A stretch of DNA of 64,000 nt from Selaginella tamariscina (lineage: Eukaryota; Streptophyta; Lycopodiopsida; Selaginellales; Selaginellaceae), in the NCBI GenBank assembly GCA_003024785.1, contig PUQB01000052.1:390535-454534 (forward strand), read 5' to 3'. The position numbers were made by a program, and so were the translations under genes. Each line of letters begins with the position of its first letter. The stretch's first letter is position 1. The notes under the pieces were generated by a model. It was not told the origin of the DNA, made no database searches, and saw nothing but the letters and a program-made list of their open reading frames with translations. This document shows positions 43,541 to 57,849 of this stretch, piece by piece.

Positions 43541-46066
43541 AATTTATATTAAATAAGAGCGAGTGGTTCAAATTGAATCCAATCTAATGACTATCAAAAT
43601 CCATTACCCTAATAATAGTTGTAAATAGAGCTATACATGTGAATCTTATATTATCCCCTCATCTCGGAAGGATGTAAGTTGGTTAAGGTTCTTTGATAGA
43701 TGGGTCAGAACATTAAGAGGAGGAACTGGTGGATTTGTAGGTGGCACAACTTGTTCTCGTTGTACAAAATGTTTCAACCATTGCACGTGTACAATCTCCA
43801 GAGGATTGGGTTGAATGTCATGCCGAATGTCATAAACCTGCGGCCCTACTTGCCGTAGCACTTAATACGGTCCTTTCCACTAAGGAAGAAAACTCTTAAC
43901 TAAACCATGTATCGTAAGCTTGGGAAACCGAACCAACACCAATTCATTAACCTTGTACTCCGCAGGAGGACGATGGTGCGAATTGTAGCATTGTTGTTGT
44001 CTTACTTGTACACGGCCCAAGTGTTCTGCTGACTCTGCATGAACTAATGAAAGAATGCTCATCAAATATTGATCCCACGACCTAGCATCAGCAGCTCGTG
44101 GTAACCAAGAAAGCAAACCCAACTCCGTCGATAACACCGGGTCATGACCATATAAGAGCTTATATGGAGAAGTACCAATAGAACTTTGTACTCTAATGAT
44201 ATAAGCATATCGGAGAGATGGCAGATAACCATCCCAATCCGAATGTTGAAATTCACATACTTCGTGATTATCACTTTGAAGGTTCTGACGAGCCATTCCA
44301 CCAAATCATTTATCTGAGGATGATAAGCACTTATGAAAGTGTGGCGTATCCCTAGTCGAGATGTCAAAAACATGAAATGCCTCAGCCATAAATGCAAGAC
44401 TATTGTCCGAGAGAATTCGCTCCAGATAGGAATGTTGAAACACGACCCGATTAAAGAGAAACTAACCAATAACAAAAGCAGTCGCATTAGCAAGAGCATC
44501 AACTTCTACCTAATGAGTTAAGTAGTCAAAAGTAATAATAACGTATTCATTACTAGCAATTGACCGCGGAAAAGGTCTCATCAAATCAAATGGCACCAAC
44601 TCAAACGGACGAGAAACTGAAATTGACTTCAACTGTCATTCTGAAGCACATGGGGGAGTATTGTGAGCTTGGCACCACACATAGTTATGCACATATCGAA
44701 TCACATCTCCCCACAAGTCCGGTCAATAGAAAGATCTGCACAACTTCTCCATGACACGATAATGTCCCATGTGCCCGCCAAGAATAAGAGAGTCATGGTA
44801 AGCATGGAGGAAGCGTGGAATGAAGATTAAAGGCACTACCAACTGCAAAATGATCATCTAGATCAATCCCCACAAAATAAAGAAGGTCGTCATGAATGCG
44901 ATATTGCAAATGTAAATACATGAAAAGCAAGTCATCAGCAAGTGATGTAGAATTCTCAAACCCATCACAAAGTCTTCGAATCCATGGCTCAACCTTTTGA
45001 ACTTCTCGAACCTCATTCAAAGATGGCAAATCTAACTCTGTATTCTGTGGACACTGAATGTCAAGTACAGCAACTATGGATGGTACAGAATCCTCGTTCA
45101 ATTGATGCTGGAACAATTGGCTCCTCATGGGTATAAGAAAAAAAGAGAAGGTGGAAAAGGAGCTCGAGAAAGAGCATCAGCATCAACTATGGAACTCCTT
45201 GGGCAATAAACAACCTCGAAATCATAAATTTGAAGCTTCAAGGCACATTGAGCAATACGACCAATCAAATTCTTCCACTTCAATAATGAAGTGACTGTTA
45301 CATGGTCACCTTTCAACAATGTTCGAGAACCATGCAAGTAGGCATGGAGCTTCTCAAAACCCCAAACTGCTGCTAGACACTCCTTTTCTATCGTGGAGTA
45401 GTTCACCTCTGCTGGTTGCATGTACGGTTGATATACACAATGGGATGTCGTGACCAGGGACACTCGTAGTTTCCTACATCAATACACCCCCGAGACCAAT
45501 GTCAGAAGCATCTACGTGTAAGATGAAAGGATGAGTATAATTCGGGTATGCCAAAATTGGAGGAGTCGTCAATAGCTCTTTGAAATCTGTAAATGCCTGC
45601 TTGCAATCCTTATACCAAACAAAGAAGTCATTAACGACTTTAGCAACGCCTACAATGGTGCAGTACGATCCGAAAGATGATCCATAAAATGACTCAAATA
45701 TTGTACCTTATTAAGAAAGTGTTGCATATCATTCACACACTTCGGCGTAGGAATTCAAAACTGCAACTAGTTTGTCAGGATTGACTTGTAAACCTTCACG
45801 TGAAATGCAATAACCCAAATAAGTGGTGTCATTAGATCCAAGCACACACTTAAATGGCTTCAATTCCCGCAGCTAATCCAAAACCTTGCATACATCACCG
45901 ACATGCTCCTCCCACGTTCCATCCGAATGAATAAAACATCATCGATGAAGTCGGTAATCACCTCTGGCATATCACAAAGAACCTCGTTCATCATACACCG
46001 GAAAGTCGCTGGAGCATTGCTTAAATTGAAAGGCATCACCAAGAACTTGTCTAGGCCAAATGGTAT
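43540..46066 (-). mobile_element. Short-LTR gypsy B, truncated
   Basis: Minus-strand element of the same family as 49.5-54.2 kb. The partial 3' LTR ends at 43650 (GAATCTTATA), followed by a polypurine tract (43651-43665, read on the minus strand). Internal order: integrase C-terminus with HVQWLKHFV (43790), integrase core with SPYKLLYGHDPVL (44150) and GIRHTFISAYHPQ (44330), RNase H with YSTIEKECLAAVWGFEKL (45370), RT with [11 protein letters not shown] and FIDDVLF (45930-46030). It stops inside RT at about 46066, where repeat unit B starts; protease and gag are absent. Many stops and frameshifts. Confidence 0.85.
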
Positions 46067-46399
46067 TTAAAAGAGCCAAATGTTTGGAAGTATTATATAA
46101 GGTGTTTTGACATTTTTTTTAAACTTTAGAGAGCAACTTATAATAGGTTTGTATAATAATTATTTATGATTATGATATATATTTTTGATTTTAAATAAAA
46201 TATAAATTTTATTTTCAATTTAATGGCAAACAGGATAACTGAATCATAAGTTTTATGTATATATTTATGTAATAACATATGTATACTTTTTTGAGAGAAT
46301 ACAAATACATAATATGTATACATACAAAATGGAATAATACATTTAATATTTACATTATTTAGGGTAATCAAATATAACATAAAATATATCTATGTAATT

Positions 46400-46997
46400 C
46401 TTATTGAGATTGTTCAATTTATGTATTTTTTAAGCACAAAGTATAATAAATATATATTTTTTATAATATATATTTGAATACATGCATGTGTATTTCCTTT
46501 GAATTACATTTATTAACTAGATGTGTATGGATGCACATACATGTTCCTTAATAAATTATATAATATTAGCTAGAATTTTGTTTGTTAAATAAATATATCT
46601 TTTACATATTAATAAAGTATTTTATCAATTATATTTTACTTGTTAATTGAATATATGTTGTTTGTTATTCTTCTCTTTTTATATATTATATGTAACACTT
46701 ATGTGTTATTATAATGTTTTTGTGTTATATTAATAATGATAATTATAATACTCTTGTAATGTAATTATAGATAATCTATTGTATTTAAATTTCATATAAC
46801 TGTAATGCTATTTATTACATATGTAAATACATACACATATATGGACTCGTAAAAAACTTTGTGATACATGATTATCTTATAATTACACTATAACATGATT
46901 ATTTTGAAATTATTATCATAAGAAGTGGTATATTAAGATGAAAATTATATCAATACAAAAGCAAACATACACACATATGTGTTATACACGTGTGTAT

Positions 46998-47033
<36 letters not shown>

Positions 47034-47139
47034 CACACACATATATATATATATATAATGAGATAAAAATGAATATATTCGATTAATAATTGAAATGTGA
47101 TAGCCAATAAGATGTATTATTATAATAATATATATATAT

Positions 47140-47184
<45 letters not shown>

Positions 47185-48340
47185 TTATTTAAAAATTAAA
47201 TAACCGTATATATGTAATTTGTAAGGAGCACACATGTTAAATAGCATATATATTGAATTAATAAAATTGTTGATATTTGTATTTAGTAAAACATTTTGTT
47301 ATTACTACGTTTGAAACGTCCAACTAGTAAAGAATGCATGCACGTGTTTTGAATGCATCCATGCTCTTACATTACTATATATATATATCCCGTAGCAAAT
47401 CTATTGTGAATGATTTAGATTTATTTTAATTTTAAATTTTATAAAAAATTATAATTATAAAAAAAGAATTAAATATGTTAAGTAATTTAGTAAACTCCGG
47501 GTATTAAGAAGCATGGAAAAAAAACATTACAAATACAATGCATAATAAAAGATATCCTATTTGTATTGTGTGTGTAATTGGACATCTCCTTCAAAGTACC
47601 GTATATATATATATATAGATATATATATCCCAGTGAAGCTTAAGTAAGTTGTAGTTTATATAGCTAAATACAATTTTTAATTTTTTAATTAGTTTACTTT
47701 TCCTATATGCGGTTGTAATTGTAATCTAACACAGGTTTCATCAATTCTAACTTAATCAAAGGATATTAAACTTGATTGTTAATTTAAATTTTATAAAAGT
47801 GAAAAAAATTAGACTATATCAAAAACTGGTCAAAGAATTGATAAAAAATCAGAAAATATATTGACGTATATATATATATATATATATATATAAATTTGAT
47901 ATATAGAATTCGATGTAAATTCTAAACTTTCTTTTATTTTATTATAAAGCATTACGTATTTAAGTATATCCATGGCATATTCTGAGGTACCTTAACCCAA
48001 ATGCACACAAAATAAAACATTCGCAGGTGCGGATATATATATAATTCAAAATAGAAGCAGTGTCGGGGATGAGAAGTTTTCCTGTAATACATGACTCTGG
48101 GCATATGCAGTGACCATTTTTAATAGACAGGTATGTATGTATGTGTACATGCGTACACACCATATTTACAAAGTGCATATGATATTAACAGCAATGTGCA
48201 GTAGTCCATGTATGTGTCTCACCTGTGTGTGTGTGTGATCAATAACAATAATCGTACGTCTACACATACCCATTTATTTGTAGCGACAGTGAGATGCCAA
48301 TATATATAGATATACATGATTCAATCTATCAAACAAATTC
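46400..48340. other. AT-rich part of unit B
   Basis: No gene seen. Holds (CA)n at 46998-47040, (TA)n near 47125-47160 and 47868-47890, and a GTAT/GTATG run near 47162-47185. Confidence 0.6.
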
Positions 48341-48342
48341 AT

Positions 48343-49134
48343 CTAGAACTGCAGCCCATGGAGTATCTTCGTATCCTTGATGCTGGCCTTGATCTTTCTA
48401 GTTAGCTTAAGTGCTGCTTTTCTCCTCTCTTCAAGGAGAGTTGCCTTGTCAGGAACACTATGGATTGGTCCTTCTATTCTCAATCCGTCCGCTATCTTGG
48501 GTTTGCACTCGTGATTTACTTCTTTGTCTGATGAAGCCTTTCCTGTCTGTGTAAGTCCGTCGCACACTGCTGCTTCTGATGTATTCAATTGATGATGTGA
48601 AATTGGTGGCCTGACTTGTGGTTTGCCCACCGGTTGAGTGTTGGGCCTTCTCCTCTTGATTGCTGGCTCTTGTTCAGCACATCCGCTTCTCTCCAATTCG
48701 GCAGCGCATCCGCTTCTCTTGAAAAATTGATGGCCTGATTCCCACCGGTTGAGTGTTGGGCCTCCTCCTCTTGATTTCTTGCTCCGACTGCAATCCGCTT
48801 CTCTCAGTTACTGGTATTGCCTCCAGGCATCCGCTTCTTTCGTTTCCTGGCTTCAACTCCAGACATCCGCTTCTGTTTCTTTGAAGAGGTGGCACATCCG
48901 GCCACCGATAGCATCTCATGAATCTCTCAGTAGCTTCTCTGCATCTACAGCAATTTCGATGTCGATTGGGAGAGATAAATCTCCCTCACCGTATTGGTGA
49001 ACCTTCACTTCCCAACTCGGCTGCAATAACTGCATCTCCATCTCCGTGAATTCGTGAGGCCTCTTCCTCTTTCTGGAGGACAACACGCGATCCACAATCT
49101 TATCGAGCCTCCTGCTTACCTGATGGTACTCCAT
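48343..49134 (-). pseudogene. RSGC-repeat protein gene, copy B
   Basis: Same layout as copy A, starting MEYHQVSRRL at 49134 and ending ILHGLQF at 48343. A 2-bp insertion near 48937 shifts the frame after about residue 66, and further small indels in the repeat region (near 48725 and 48790) change frame again. The C-terminal 117 residues are open. Sequence is closer to copy C than to copy A in the flanks. Confidence 0.6.
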
Positions 49135-49619
49135 AGTTTCTTCTTCTCACTATAGCTTTCTGCTCAGGCGTCTCAACGAAATGACTGCAACCCTAACCCT
49201 TTGGCCTTTTTTTTAAAAAATGTAACTTATACTTGGTATATCTGTTATTCGCAGCTTACACACACACACATATTATATATACATAAATATAAAAAAAACT
49301 ATGTATTTGTATGTATACCAATGTTTATAAATGTCTATATGCAGCAAAATAGCTGGTATATTCTTTATTCGTTTAATTCTTATGCACAATAACAAAACAT
49401 GATTAGCGTATATGCACGAGAGAGATTATATTCATCTCTAAGAGATTATTTCTCCTTTTGAATTTAAAGAATTAATTATTAAGTAGGTTTCAAGTTCTCA
49501 AATCCGCAGTTTATATAGGAGTTAGATTAAGTCAATTCGACAGTTATTAAAATCTACTATGTTAATAATAATATGTGCACATGCAGCCGTACACATGGAT
49601 CTTATATCATCCCCTCCTC

Positions 49620-50960
49620 TCAGAAAGATGTAAGTTGGTTAGGGTTCTTTGTAGATGAGCTTGGATTTGGAGGAACGAGCCAGTGGTGGATTTGTAGGCA
49701 GCACAACTTGTTCCCATTACATAAAATGCTTCAACCGTTGCACAAAATGCTTCAACCGTTGCATGTGTACAATCTCCGGAAGATTGGGTTGAATGTTTGT
49801 CGAACCTCATAAAACCTAGGGCCCTACTTGCCATAACACTCGATACGGTCCTATTCACTAAGGAAGGAGGCTCTTAACTAAACCACATACCATAAGCTTA
49901 GGAAAACTAACCAACACCAATTCATCAACCTTGTACTCTACAGGAGGACGATGGTGCGAGTTGTAGCATTGTTATTGTCTTACTTGTATGCAGCCCAAGT
50001 GTTCTTGACTCCGCACGAACCAATGGAAGAATGCTCGTCAGATACCGATCCCACGACCTAGCATCAACAGCTCGTGGTAACCGAGAAGGCAAACCCAACT
50101 CTGTGGCAACACCGGGTCATGACCATATAAAGCTTATATGGGAAGTACCGATGAACTTTGTACTCCATAGCATAAGCATATCGGAGAGACGGCAGATAAC
50201 CATCCCAATCCGAATGTTGAAAGTTCATGATCATCCCCTTGAAGGTTCTGACGAGCCGTTCCACAAACCATCTGTCTGAGGATGATAAGCACTGTGTTAT
50301 CCCTAGTCGAGATGTCAAAACATGAAATGCTTCAGCCATAAATGCAAGACATTATCTGAGAGAATTCGCTCGGACAAGAATGCTAAAACACGACCCGATT
50401 AAGGATAAAGTAGAAGCAGTCGCACTAGCAAGAGCATCAACTTCTACCCAACGAGTTAGGTATCATAAGCAATAATGATGTACTCGTTGCCAGCAGTTGA
50501 CCGCGGAAAAGGTCATCAAATCAAATGCCACCAACTCAAACAGACGAGAAACTGTAATTGACTCCAATCGTCCTTCCAAAGCACACGGGGGAGTACGTGC
50601 TTGGCACCACACACAGCTACGCACATACCGAATCACATCTCCTCGCAACTCCAGCCAATAGAAAGATCTGTGCAGCTTCTCCATCACTTGACAATGTCCC
50701 ATGTGCCCACCAAGAAAGAAGAGTCATGATAAGCATGGAAAAAGCGTGGAATGAAGACTAAAAGCACTACCAACCGCAAATGATCATCTGGATTAGTCCA
50801 CACAAAATAAAGAAGGTCGTCCTGAAGGTGATATTGCGAATGTAAATGCCTGAAAGACAAGTTATCAGCAAGTGATGTAGGATTCTCAAACCCATCACGA
50901 AGTCTTTGAATCCACGGCTCAACCTTTTGAACTTCTCGAACCTCATCTAAAGATGGCAAA
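49620..50960 (-). pseudogene. Gypsy C integrase
   Basis: HHCC-like region near 50690-50580 (MGHCQVMEKLHRSFYW, then CVWCQ), core fragments LVAFDLMTFS (50530), LTSRLGIT (50310) and LVRTFKGMI (50255), and the C-terminal tail to 49630. Broken by indels, including some that remove conserved residues (SPYKLLYGHDP is damaged near 50130). Confidence 0.75.
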
Positions 50961-50999
50961 TATAACTCTGCATTCTACGGACACTGAACATCAAGCACA

Positions 51000-52450
51000 A
51001 CAATTGTGGATGGTATAGAATCCTCGTCCAAAAAGTCCATTGATGCTGGAACAATTAGCTCCTCAGGGGTAGAAGAAAAAAGAAAAGGTAGAAGAGGAGC
51101 TTGAGAAAGAGCATCAACATTAGTCATGGAACTCCTTGGGCAATGAATAACCTCAAAGTCATAAATTTGAAGCTTCAAAGCCCACTGAGCAGTACAACTA
51201 ATTAAATTCTTCTGCTTCAACAACGAAGTGACTGCTGCATGGTCACCTTCTAACAATGTCCAAGAACCATGCAAGTAAGCATGAAACTTCTCAAAACCCC
51301 AAACTGCTGCTAAACACTCCTTTTCTGTCGTGGAGTAGTTCACCTCTACTAGTTGCAACATACGGCTGATGTACGCAATGGGATGTCATTGACCAGGGAC
51401 ACTATACTCTCTTATTAATACACCCTCGAGACCGATGTCAGAAGCATCTACGTGTAAGATGAAAGGACGAGTGTAATCCGGGTACGCCAAAACTGGAGGA
51501 GTCGTCAACAGCTCTTTGAGATCTGCAAATGCCTGCTTGCAATCCTTATACCAAACAAAAGAAGTCATTAACGACTTTAGCAATGGATGCAACGAGTGCA
51601 AGGTGCAGTACAATCCAAAGATGATCCACAAAACGACCCAGATATTGTACATTGCCAAGAAAGCATTGCATATCATTCATACACTTCGGCGTAGGGAACT
51701 TCAAAACTGCAATTAGTTTGTCAAGATCAACTTGCAAATCTTCATGTGAAATGCGATAACCCAGATAAGTGGTGTCCTTGGATCCAAACACACACTTAGA
51801 TGGCTTCAACTTTAAACCAACTTCCTGTAACCGATCCAAAACCTTGCGTATATTTATCAACATGCTTCTCCCATGTTCCATCCAAGTGAATTAAAACAGC
51901 ATCGATGAAGTCGGCAGTCACCTTCGGCATATCACAGAGAACCTTGTCCATTATATGTTGGAAAGTCGTTGAAGCATTGCTTAAACCAAAAGACATCACC
52001 AAGAACTTGTACAGGCCAAATGGTGTCCAAAAATAGTCTTGGGAATGTCCATGTCAACCATCGGAACTTGCCAATATCCAGAGGCGAGATATAACTTGTG
52101 TGACCAATGCTCCGCCATAGTCGATCCAAAAGGTCTACAGTATAAGGAAGTGGATACACATTTGAAATAATTACATCATTTAATAGACGATAGTCAATGC
52201 AGAATCAAATGCTCCCATTTGGCTTTGTCACAAGATGAGGTTTGTCGCCCAAGGACTTCGAGATTTTCGAATAACACCTTTTTTCAACATCTCTTTAACA
52301 TTTGCTCATAAGATCTTGAGCTCCTTTAGTGACTGGCACCGAACAGGTACCTTAATCGGCCTAGCATCCCCAGTTGGAATAGGGTGGCATGTCGCCCTAG
52401 ATGCATACTCCTTGAGTTGATTAATGACTGCAGCACGACGATCATCTGAT
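51000..52450 (-). pseudogene. Gypsy C RT and RNase H
   Basis: RT runs from about 52390. SPLDIGKF... and MSFGLSNASTTFQ flank the active-site motif FIDA VLI near 51900, where copy B has FIDD; the second catalytic Asp is lost here. Thumb/connection: TYLGYRISHEDLQVD (51755). RNase H: KQAFADLKELLTTPPVLAYP (51510), YSTTEKECLAAVWGFEKF (51310), CPRSS.TNVDALS (51130). Confidence 0.85.
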
Positions 52451-52559
52451 GGATCCAGAGAGGGAAATGAGGAACATGAAGGGAAGATGGTTGGAAATAA
52501 AATGAAATAAAAGTGATGTAAACAGAGGTGGAAGCAAATGAAATACAAGAAGAGTCAAA

Positions 52560-52770
52560 CAGGGGGGCAGACTTTTCGAAGTCACACTTGGCATAATTGC
52601 GAGTCAACCAATCCATATCAAGAATAAGGTGAAAAGCTACCACCCGCAGAGGTTGAAGCTCAAGCTCACGATCATCCACATAAACAACAATGTCAACTTC
52701 ATCCTGCGAACAAACATGAGTGTGTTCGTTGATATATAGAATGAAGACTGGTTCTACCGCATAACGCAAA
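52560..52770 (-). pseudogene. Gypsy C protease region
   Basis: LILDMDWLTRNYAKCDFE (near 52600) matches the conserved GMDWL end of gypsy retropepsins. The N-terminal D[ST]G motif is not visible. Confidence 0.65.
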
Positions 52771-52999
52771 TGAAGGTTGCAATGTGTAGCAACAGACTAA
52801 GAAATAAAGGACAAACTTGAACATGTATCCACCAACACTAAAAGGAAAATAGGACGTGGCGTGTGATTAAATCGAGCTTGAAAAGTGAAGACCAAATGAA
52901 CTGGTGCCAAGTGAACCCCTTGATAACTCCCAAAAGAAAGAGGGAAGAATCACTAATTTATTTGCACAAGGACCCTCCTCTACCTCGGGCGATTCATCA

Positions 53000-53995
53000 T
53001 TTTAGGAAGATCCATTGCATCAGGACCTTCTATTGCAGCGGTGCCAATCGGACGTTGTTGACGCCAAGGCCTCCACCCCGGAAATAGGGGACGCCAATCG
53101 GGAACACGTTGACAGTGCCGATACATGTGTCCAACCTCATCACACACCCAACAACGAACTGCACGTTCACATCTTGTCCATAGCCCAACCTTGTGCTGAT
53201 ACCGAGAAACAACAGCATCAACCTCCATTGGAGCAGGTCCATCCCCAACATGAAGTGGAACGAGAAAACGTGAAGTGCAAGTGGGAGAGGTGACAACTCA
53301 TATCGTTGTGCCAGCCTCAAAGCATCGTCAAGAGTCACTGGAGCTAGTGTATGCACAAGCCCCATAAGGTCTTGACGAAGTGCTGGCCACAACATATCTA
53401 ACTTGATGCGTTCTGACATGTTAGATTCTGCACCCAGCAAAAGGCTCGAAAGTAAACACCAAACTACATCATCAACTCAAATGGCTACTGACGAATACAA
53501 TGCAACTACTGAAAAGCTTGTCACAGTTGTTCGCATGTCTAAATGCATATTTGAAATTTCTGAAAGAATACTCCAATCTCCACGAGTTGCAACATCTAGA
53601 TCATTGTACCACGTCCTTTGAAGACAAGTAGGAAACTCGTGCAAACATTGAGCACTGTCCCATGAATGATATGTAGCAACCACGGTGAAATGGTCAAACC
53701 AATGGTACACATCATCTCCAGAATTTCCACGAAAGAAATTTGGTCGGACACGAGGGTTTGCAAGAGCATGAGGAGTATCTTAGGCTGTGAATACTGTCAT
53801 CAACTGATAATGATTATTCAATTGCATCCGCATGGCATTAGCAACTGCTCTACAAACAAAGGATTTGCATATTGTGGATCCATGGAGGAAAAAAGGACAA
53901 AATCTCTAAGAAAAGGAATAGACTTAAACAATGAAAAAGCTATATCTAAGAAAAAAAAGAGATACAAATCGAATACTCCATAAGGACAATTAGAG
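53000..53995 (-). pseudogene. Gypsy C gag
   Basis: Capsid-type segments (LWPALRQDLMGLVHTL, DALRLAQRYE near 53370-53320) are followed by an intact CX2CX4HX4C zinc knuckle, CWVCDEVGHMYRHC, near 53150-53108 in another frame. The N-terminus begins close to the PBS. Confidence 0.8.
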
Positions 53996-54015
53996 TTGCC
54001 CTTCACTTCCACCAA

Positions 54016-54177
54016 TGTAAGAACTCGGAATATAGAAATATGTATATATCATTAACCCAAAAATCCTAATTTTTATACAAAGCGAATGGTCTAAATTGAA
54101 TCCAATTTAATGGTTATCAAAATCCACTATGGTAACAATAATATGTACACATGCAGCCATACACGGTGGATCTTACA
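54016..54177 (-). repeat. 5' LTR of gypsy C
   Basis: 162 bp, TGTAAGAACTCGG...GGATCTTACA on the plus strand, with inverted ends TGTAAGA/TCTTACA. Related copies: 7103-7262 (opposite orientation), the end at 49606 and the end at 43650. Confidence 0.85.
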
Positions 54178-57100
54178 GTATATATTAAAAACATGTTATC
54201 ACTGAATGGTTTAGACTTTTTTAAAAAGGAATTTCTTCTGGATTAAATGGTCTAATGTAAGAGATTAAATTTTGAATTCTGTAGTATTCTGAGGTATATT
54301 TTAAAATATAAAACAAATTTAAATTTTGCAAACATTTTGATTGTTGAATAGCCCACGTGTTCAACACAACACGTGTTTAATATCCATGTGTTGTGTTTTA
54401 TTATAACTGAATTATACCGATGTGTTGCGTTTTGTTTAATTAACTCATGAACACACTCGTGTGAAACTAATATAATATATAAATCTATGTATATACATTG
54501 TATAACACATGTTAGAGTTCAAAAGTTTAAATTTTATTAAAAATGATAAATATATAAAAATTTAAAATACTAACAATATCTTATGTAGATTATTAAACTT
54601 CAACTAATCAGGGTTAGGGCTAAGGTCACATTAAATTAAAAAGATTAAAAAGCTATTTTGTTTCAATTCATACATATTAAATAAGAGTACGATGATTTGT
54701 TTTTTTGTTTCAATTATTATGTAAAGAGGCATCCCATTAAAGAAGAATAATGTGCCACATTTTATAAATTTTGAAGGACTCACTTAAATCTAAAAGCTTT
54801 TTAAATATTTTTCCGTGCCATTTATATAGTATATTTTAGGTAAATTTTATAGATGTGTGTGTGTGTGTTCATACATTATATAAATGTAAGAGGTATATTA
54901 CATTATATATATATATATATTACATAGATTCACAATTTCATATATATTATATTTAATGTTATAGTATATAGATTATATATAATGTTACATTATAAATATA
55001 TAAACATTAAATATATATACATTATATACAAACATGGAAACATGTTAGTAAATTTATAATCTGTAATAGTTTATTATTTTTTACTTCATTGAGTTTGTTT
55101 TATGATATTTTATACTTCTCATACTTAAGAATTTATACTTGATTGAGAATTTTTTTGATTAATATAAATTATAGAGAGCCTGTGTGAATTTATTTAAATG
55201 ATTATATAATAAGAAAGTACATTAAAGTAAGAACTTCATAGTTAATAAATGTTTAATTAAAAAAAATAAGTGGTCTGGGCTAAATCAAATAATATAAGTT
55301 TAAGATATATTTTTATATTGTTTTATAAAATAGTGAATTATATATTAAAGTATTGAATGCATGAATAATTAATGTTAACATGTTTCATACATACTGGGAC
55401 ATTTAAGTAAATAAAAACTTTTTCCATTGCCTTTAATTTTTTCTACATAAATACCAGCTCAAGAAAATATAAATTATTAAAGAATTAAAATTTGATAGTT
55501 CTATAGTTTTATTGAAAATTAATCCATTGTGAGTTTTAATTATTACTTGTATGCACTTATAAACACATTATTAGTTGTATAAGTATGCACTTATAAACAT
55601 ATATATTTATATTTTATAGACCTTATTAATATATATATATACATTTCACATAAATTAATAATTTTATTTACATAGTATAAAACACAAGACTTCCAAGTCC
55701 CTCCATGATTAGTTTGCAGTGACGGTCGACTCCTCCCTAACCCTCGTGAATTACATCTTACAAATATTTATTTATATATTTTTTAAAAAAAGTTATATTC
55801 AATTTAAATATGTCTTTAGTTATAAAAACTATTGTAAGGGTTAATTTTTTTTATAAATATTTTTTATATTATTATGTCTTTCATATGAAAATGAATTTAA
55901 AGGATGCATTAATAATTAAACTAACGACTTATAAGCTTTATTTATATTATCTTTAAGAGTGGACATTTGTTTCCTTATTTAAGTCTAATTGTGGAAATTA
56001 TATAAACAATTATATATAACATTGCAAATCCTATGTATAGTGTATTGCACCAAGGGTTCCTCAAAGAGATTTCTAAAGAAATATCCTCATTATTCTTCTA
56101 AAGACATATATATATATATATATATAACTATAACAAGTGTTTGTTGCATATTACATTTGACTCCTATTTAAAGAATCTCCTTCTTTTGCGAAGAATGGCA
56201 AATATAATGTTCAACCATACTATATTATGAAAAATAAATTAAGTCAAAACAACATCCAGTGTTCTTATTTACAATAACAAACACTTAAAATTTATAAAGA
56301 AAGATAAAAAGAATTTAAAAGATTTGATAATTAATTTACTAAGTAAAAATTGTAATAACATAAAACTTCCACTTCAACCCACATAATTAACACTATCTCA
56401 AAAAATTGATAAACAAAAAGTTATGTCCAACAATTAATTCACTAAGTAGAACCTCAATTCAATATAATTAACATTATCTTAAAGAATTAATAAAGAAAAA
56501 GTTGTGTCCGATTAATAATTGCTAATAAATATGTAATTTACATTACGAAACCCAAACCAATAAGCTATGCACATTGTTCAAGTGTGAATGAGTTAGTATA
56601 ATTTAATAATATTAATATCATTAATTTTCAACATTGTATAATAAAATATACTAAAATACCATAATATATTTCTTATGTTGACAATATATATTATAAACTA
56701 GTTAAACTAATTTGAATTAAACTAATGATTTTTTAATTTTTTTAATTTACAATTTTGGAAAATCTTAATAGTATCATAAAGCTTTTAATTCCAATAAAAG
56801 AAAATTGATTTACTTTTATATTAACACTCTTACTAATAATTTATATCTCATAGATTTTGATAAAATTATAGAGTTATTTTTTATAACAATTAAAGGAAAT
56901 AAAAAAAGCTTTTTATTTACTTAAATTTCACACTCATTATAAACAATGAAAGCAACAAAAAGGATGCATTGGACATATAAAACAATGAAAATTTACAATA
57001 GTTATATTTATATTAAAATAACTTAAACCTCTTTTTTCATTTATTAAAACATATGTAATCTCTAAGGTATTCAACTTATTGATATATATTTAATTATTTA

Positions 57101-57849
57101 AAATTTACAAGGTCTCTCTATAATTATATATTAATAAGAAAAATCTTTAGTGAAATAAAAATTATTAAGTATTATAAATTATAACCTAGTATCTATATAA
57201 CAAACTTATTATTTGAAAGCATATACATGTCTAAGGAACTAGTATGTATACAATATGAAAGTAAATTTTATGTTCACATATAAATGTAAAATCACTAAGT
57301 TATTAAGTTATTAAAAATTAGAAATATAAATATGTGGTAAGACTAAATGTGTATGTGAATGAGGCCGAGGAGGTAATAAAATGTTAAAAATTGAAGATAT
57401 TACAGATTTAAAGTTTTAAGTCACTATGTAATAAGCACCTACATTATATGTGTGTGTGTGTATTGTAGTTATATAGAGAGTTTAAATGTAACATTTAAAT
57501 TAAAATTGTATATGTTATAATTTTAAAATTAATTTGTATACAAGTTTGATTTAATGGTAAATAACATTAAGTATTTAAAGAATTATAAATTAAGTTTGAA
57601 TTTATTGAGAAGTGTTATTATAGGTTAAATTTGGATTTTTTTAATGTTAAACTGTATTAAAAAGTTTACTAATTACAAAATTATAATAAAATATAAATAA
57701 TTTACAATGCAACTTGAGATACATAAGGTATAATTTTAAAAGTTAAAATAGAAAGTACTTATAATATTTATTTATTATATAAGATAAGTATGAATAAATT
57801 ACTTTTTAGAATTTATAGTAAAATTCTCTCATTTTAATAATTATTTAAA
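54178..57849. other. AT-rich gene-poor region
   Basis: No gene supported. Contains the dispersed repeat copy (54600-55740), inverted CACGTGTT/ACACGTG motifs near 54352-54375, and a (TA)n run near 56106-56125. Confidence 0.6.
54600..55740. repeat. AT-rich dispersed repeat, copy 2
   Basis: 54660-54990 parallels 61620-61830 (GATGATTTGTTT...GTTTCAATTAT...GAGGCATC.CATTAAAGA). 55130-55740 parallels 63490-63990 down to the AGAC/GTTCCAAGT...GACGGTC ending. A shorter related copy is at 3430-3760. Confidence 0.75.

Larger units (their letters stand above)
46067..49530. repeat. Segmental duplicate unit B (partner 57850-61360)
   Basis: From TTTAAAAGA...CAAATGTTTGGAAGT onward this ~3.4-kb stretch is nearly identical to 57850-61260, differing mainly in microsatellite lengths and small indels. 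It carries RSGC gene copy B. Its left edge is exactly the break of gypsy B. A deletion near 49402 removes ~70 bp kept in units A and C. Confidence 0.9.
49520..54177 (-). mobile_element. Short-LTR gypsy C, nearly complete
   Basis: About 4.65 kb on the minus strand: 5' LTR 54177-54016, PBS just inside (TGGTGGAAGTGAAGG), gag, protease, RT, RNase H, integrase, polypurine tract 49622-49607, partial 3' LTR ending at 49606. For a gypsy element both the total length and the 162-bp LTR are unusually small. Decayed: frames are broken throughout. Confidence 0.85.
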
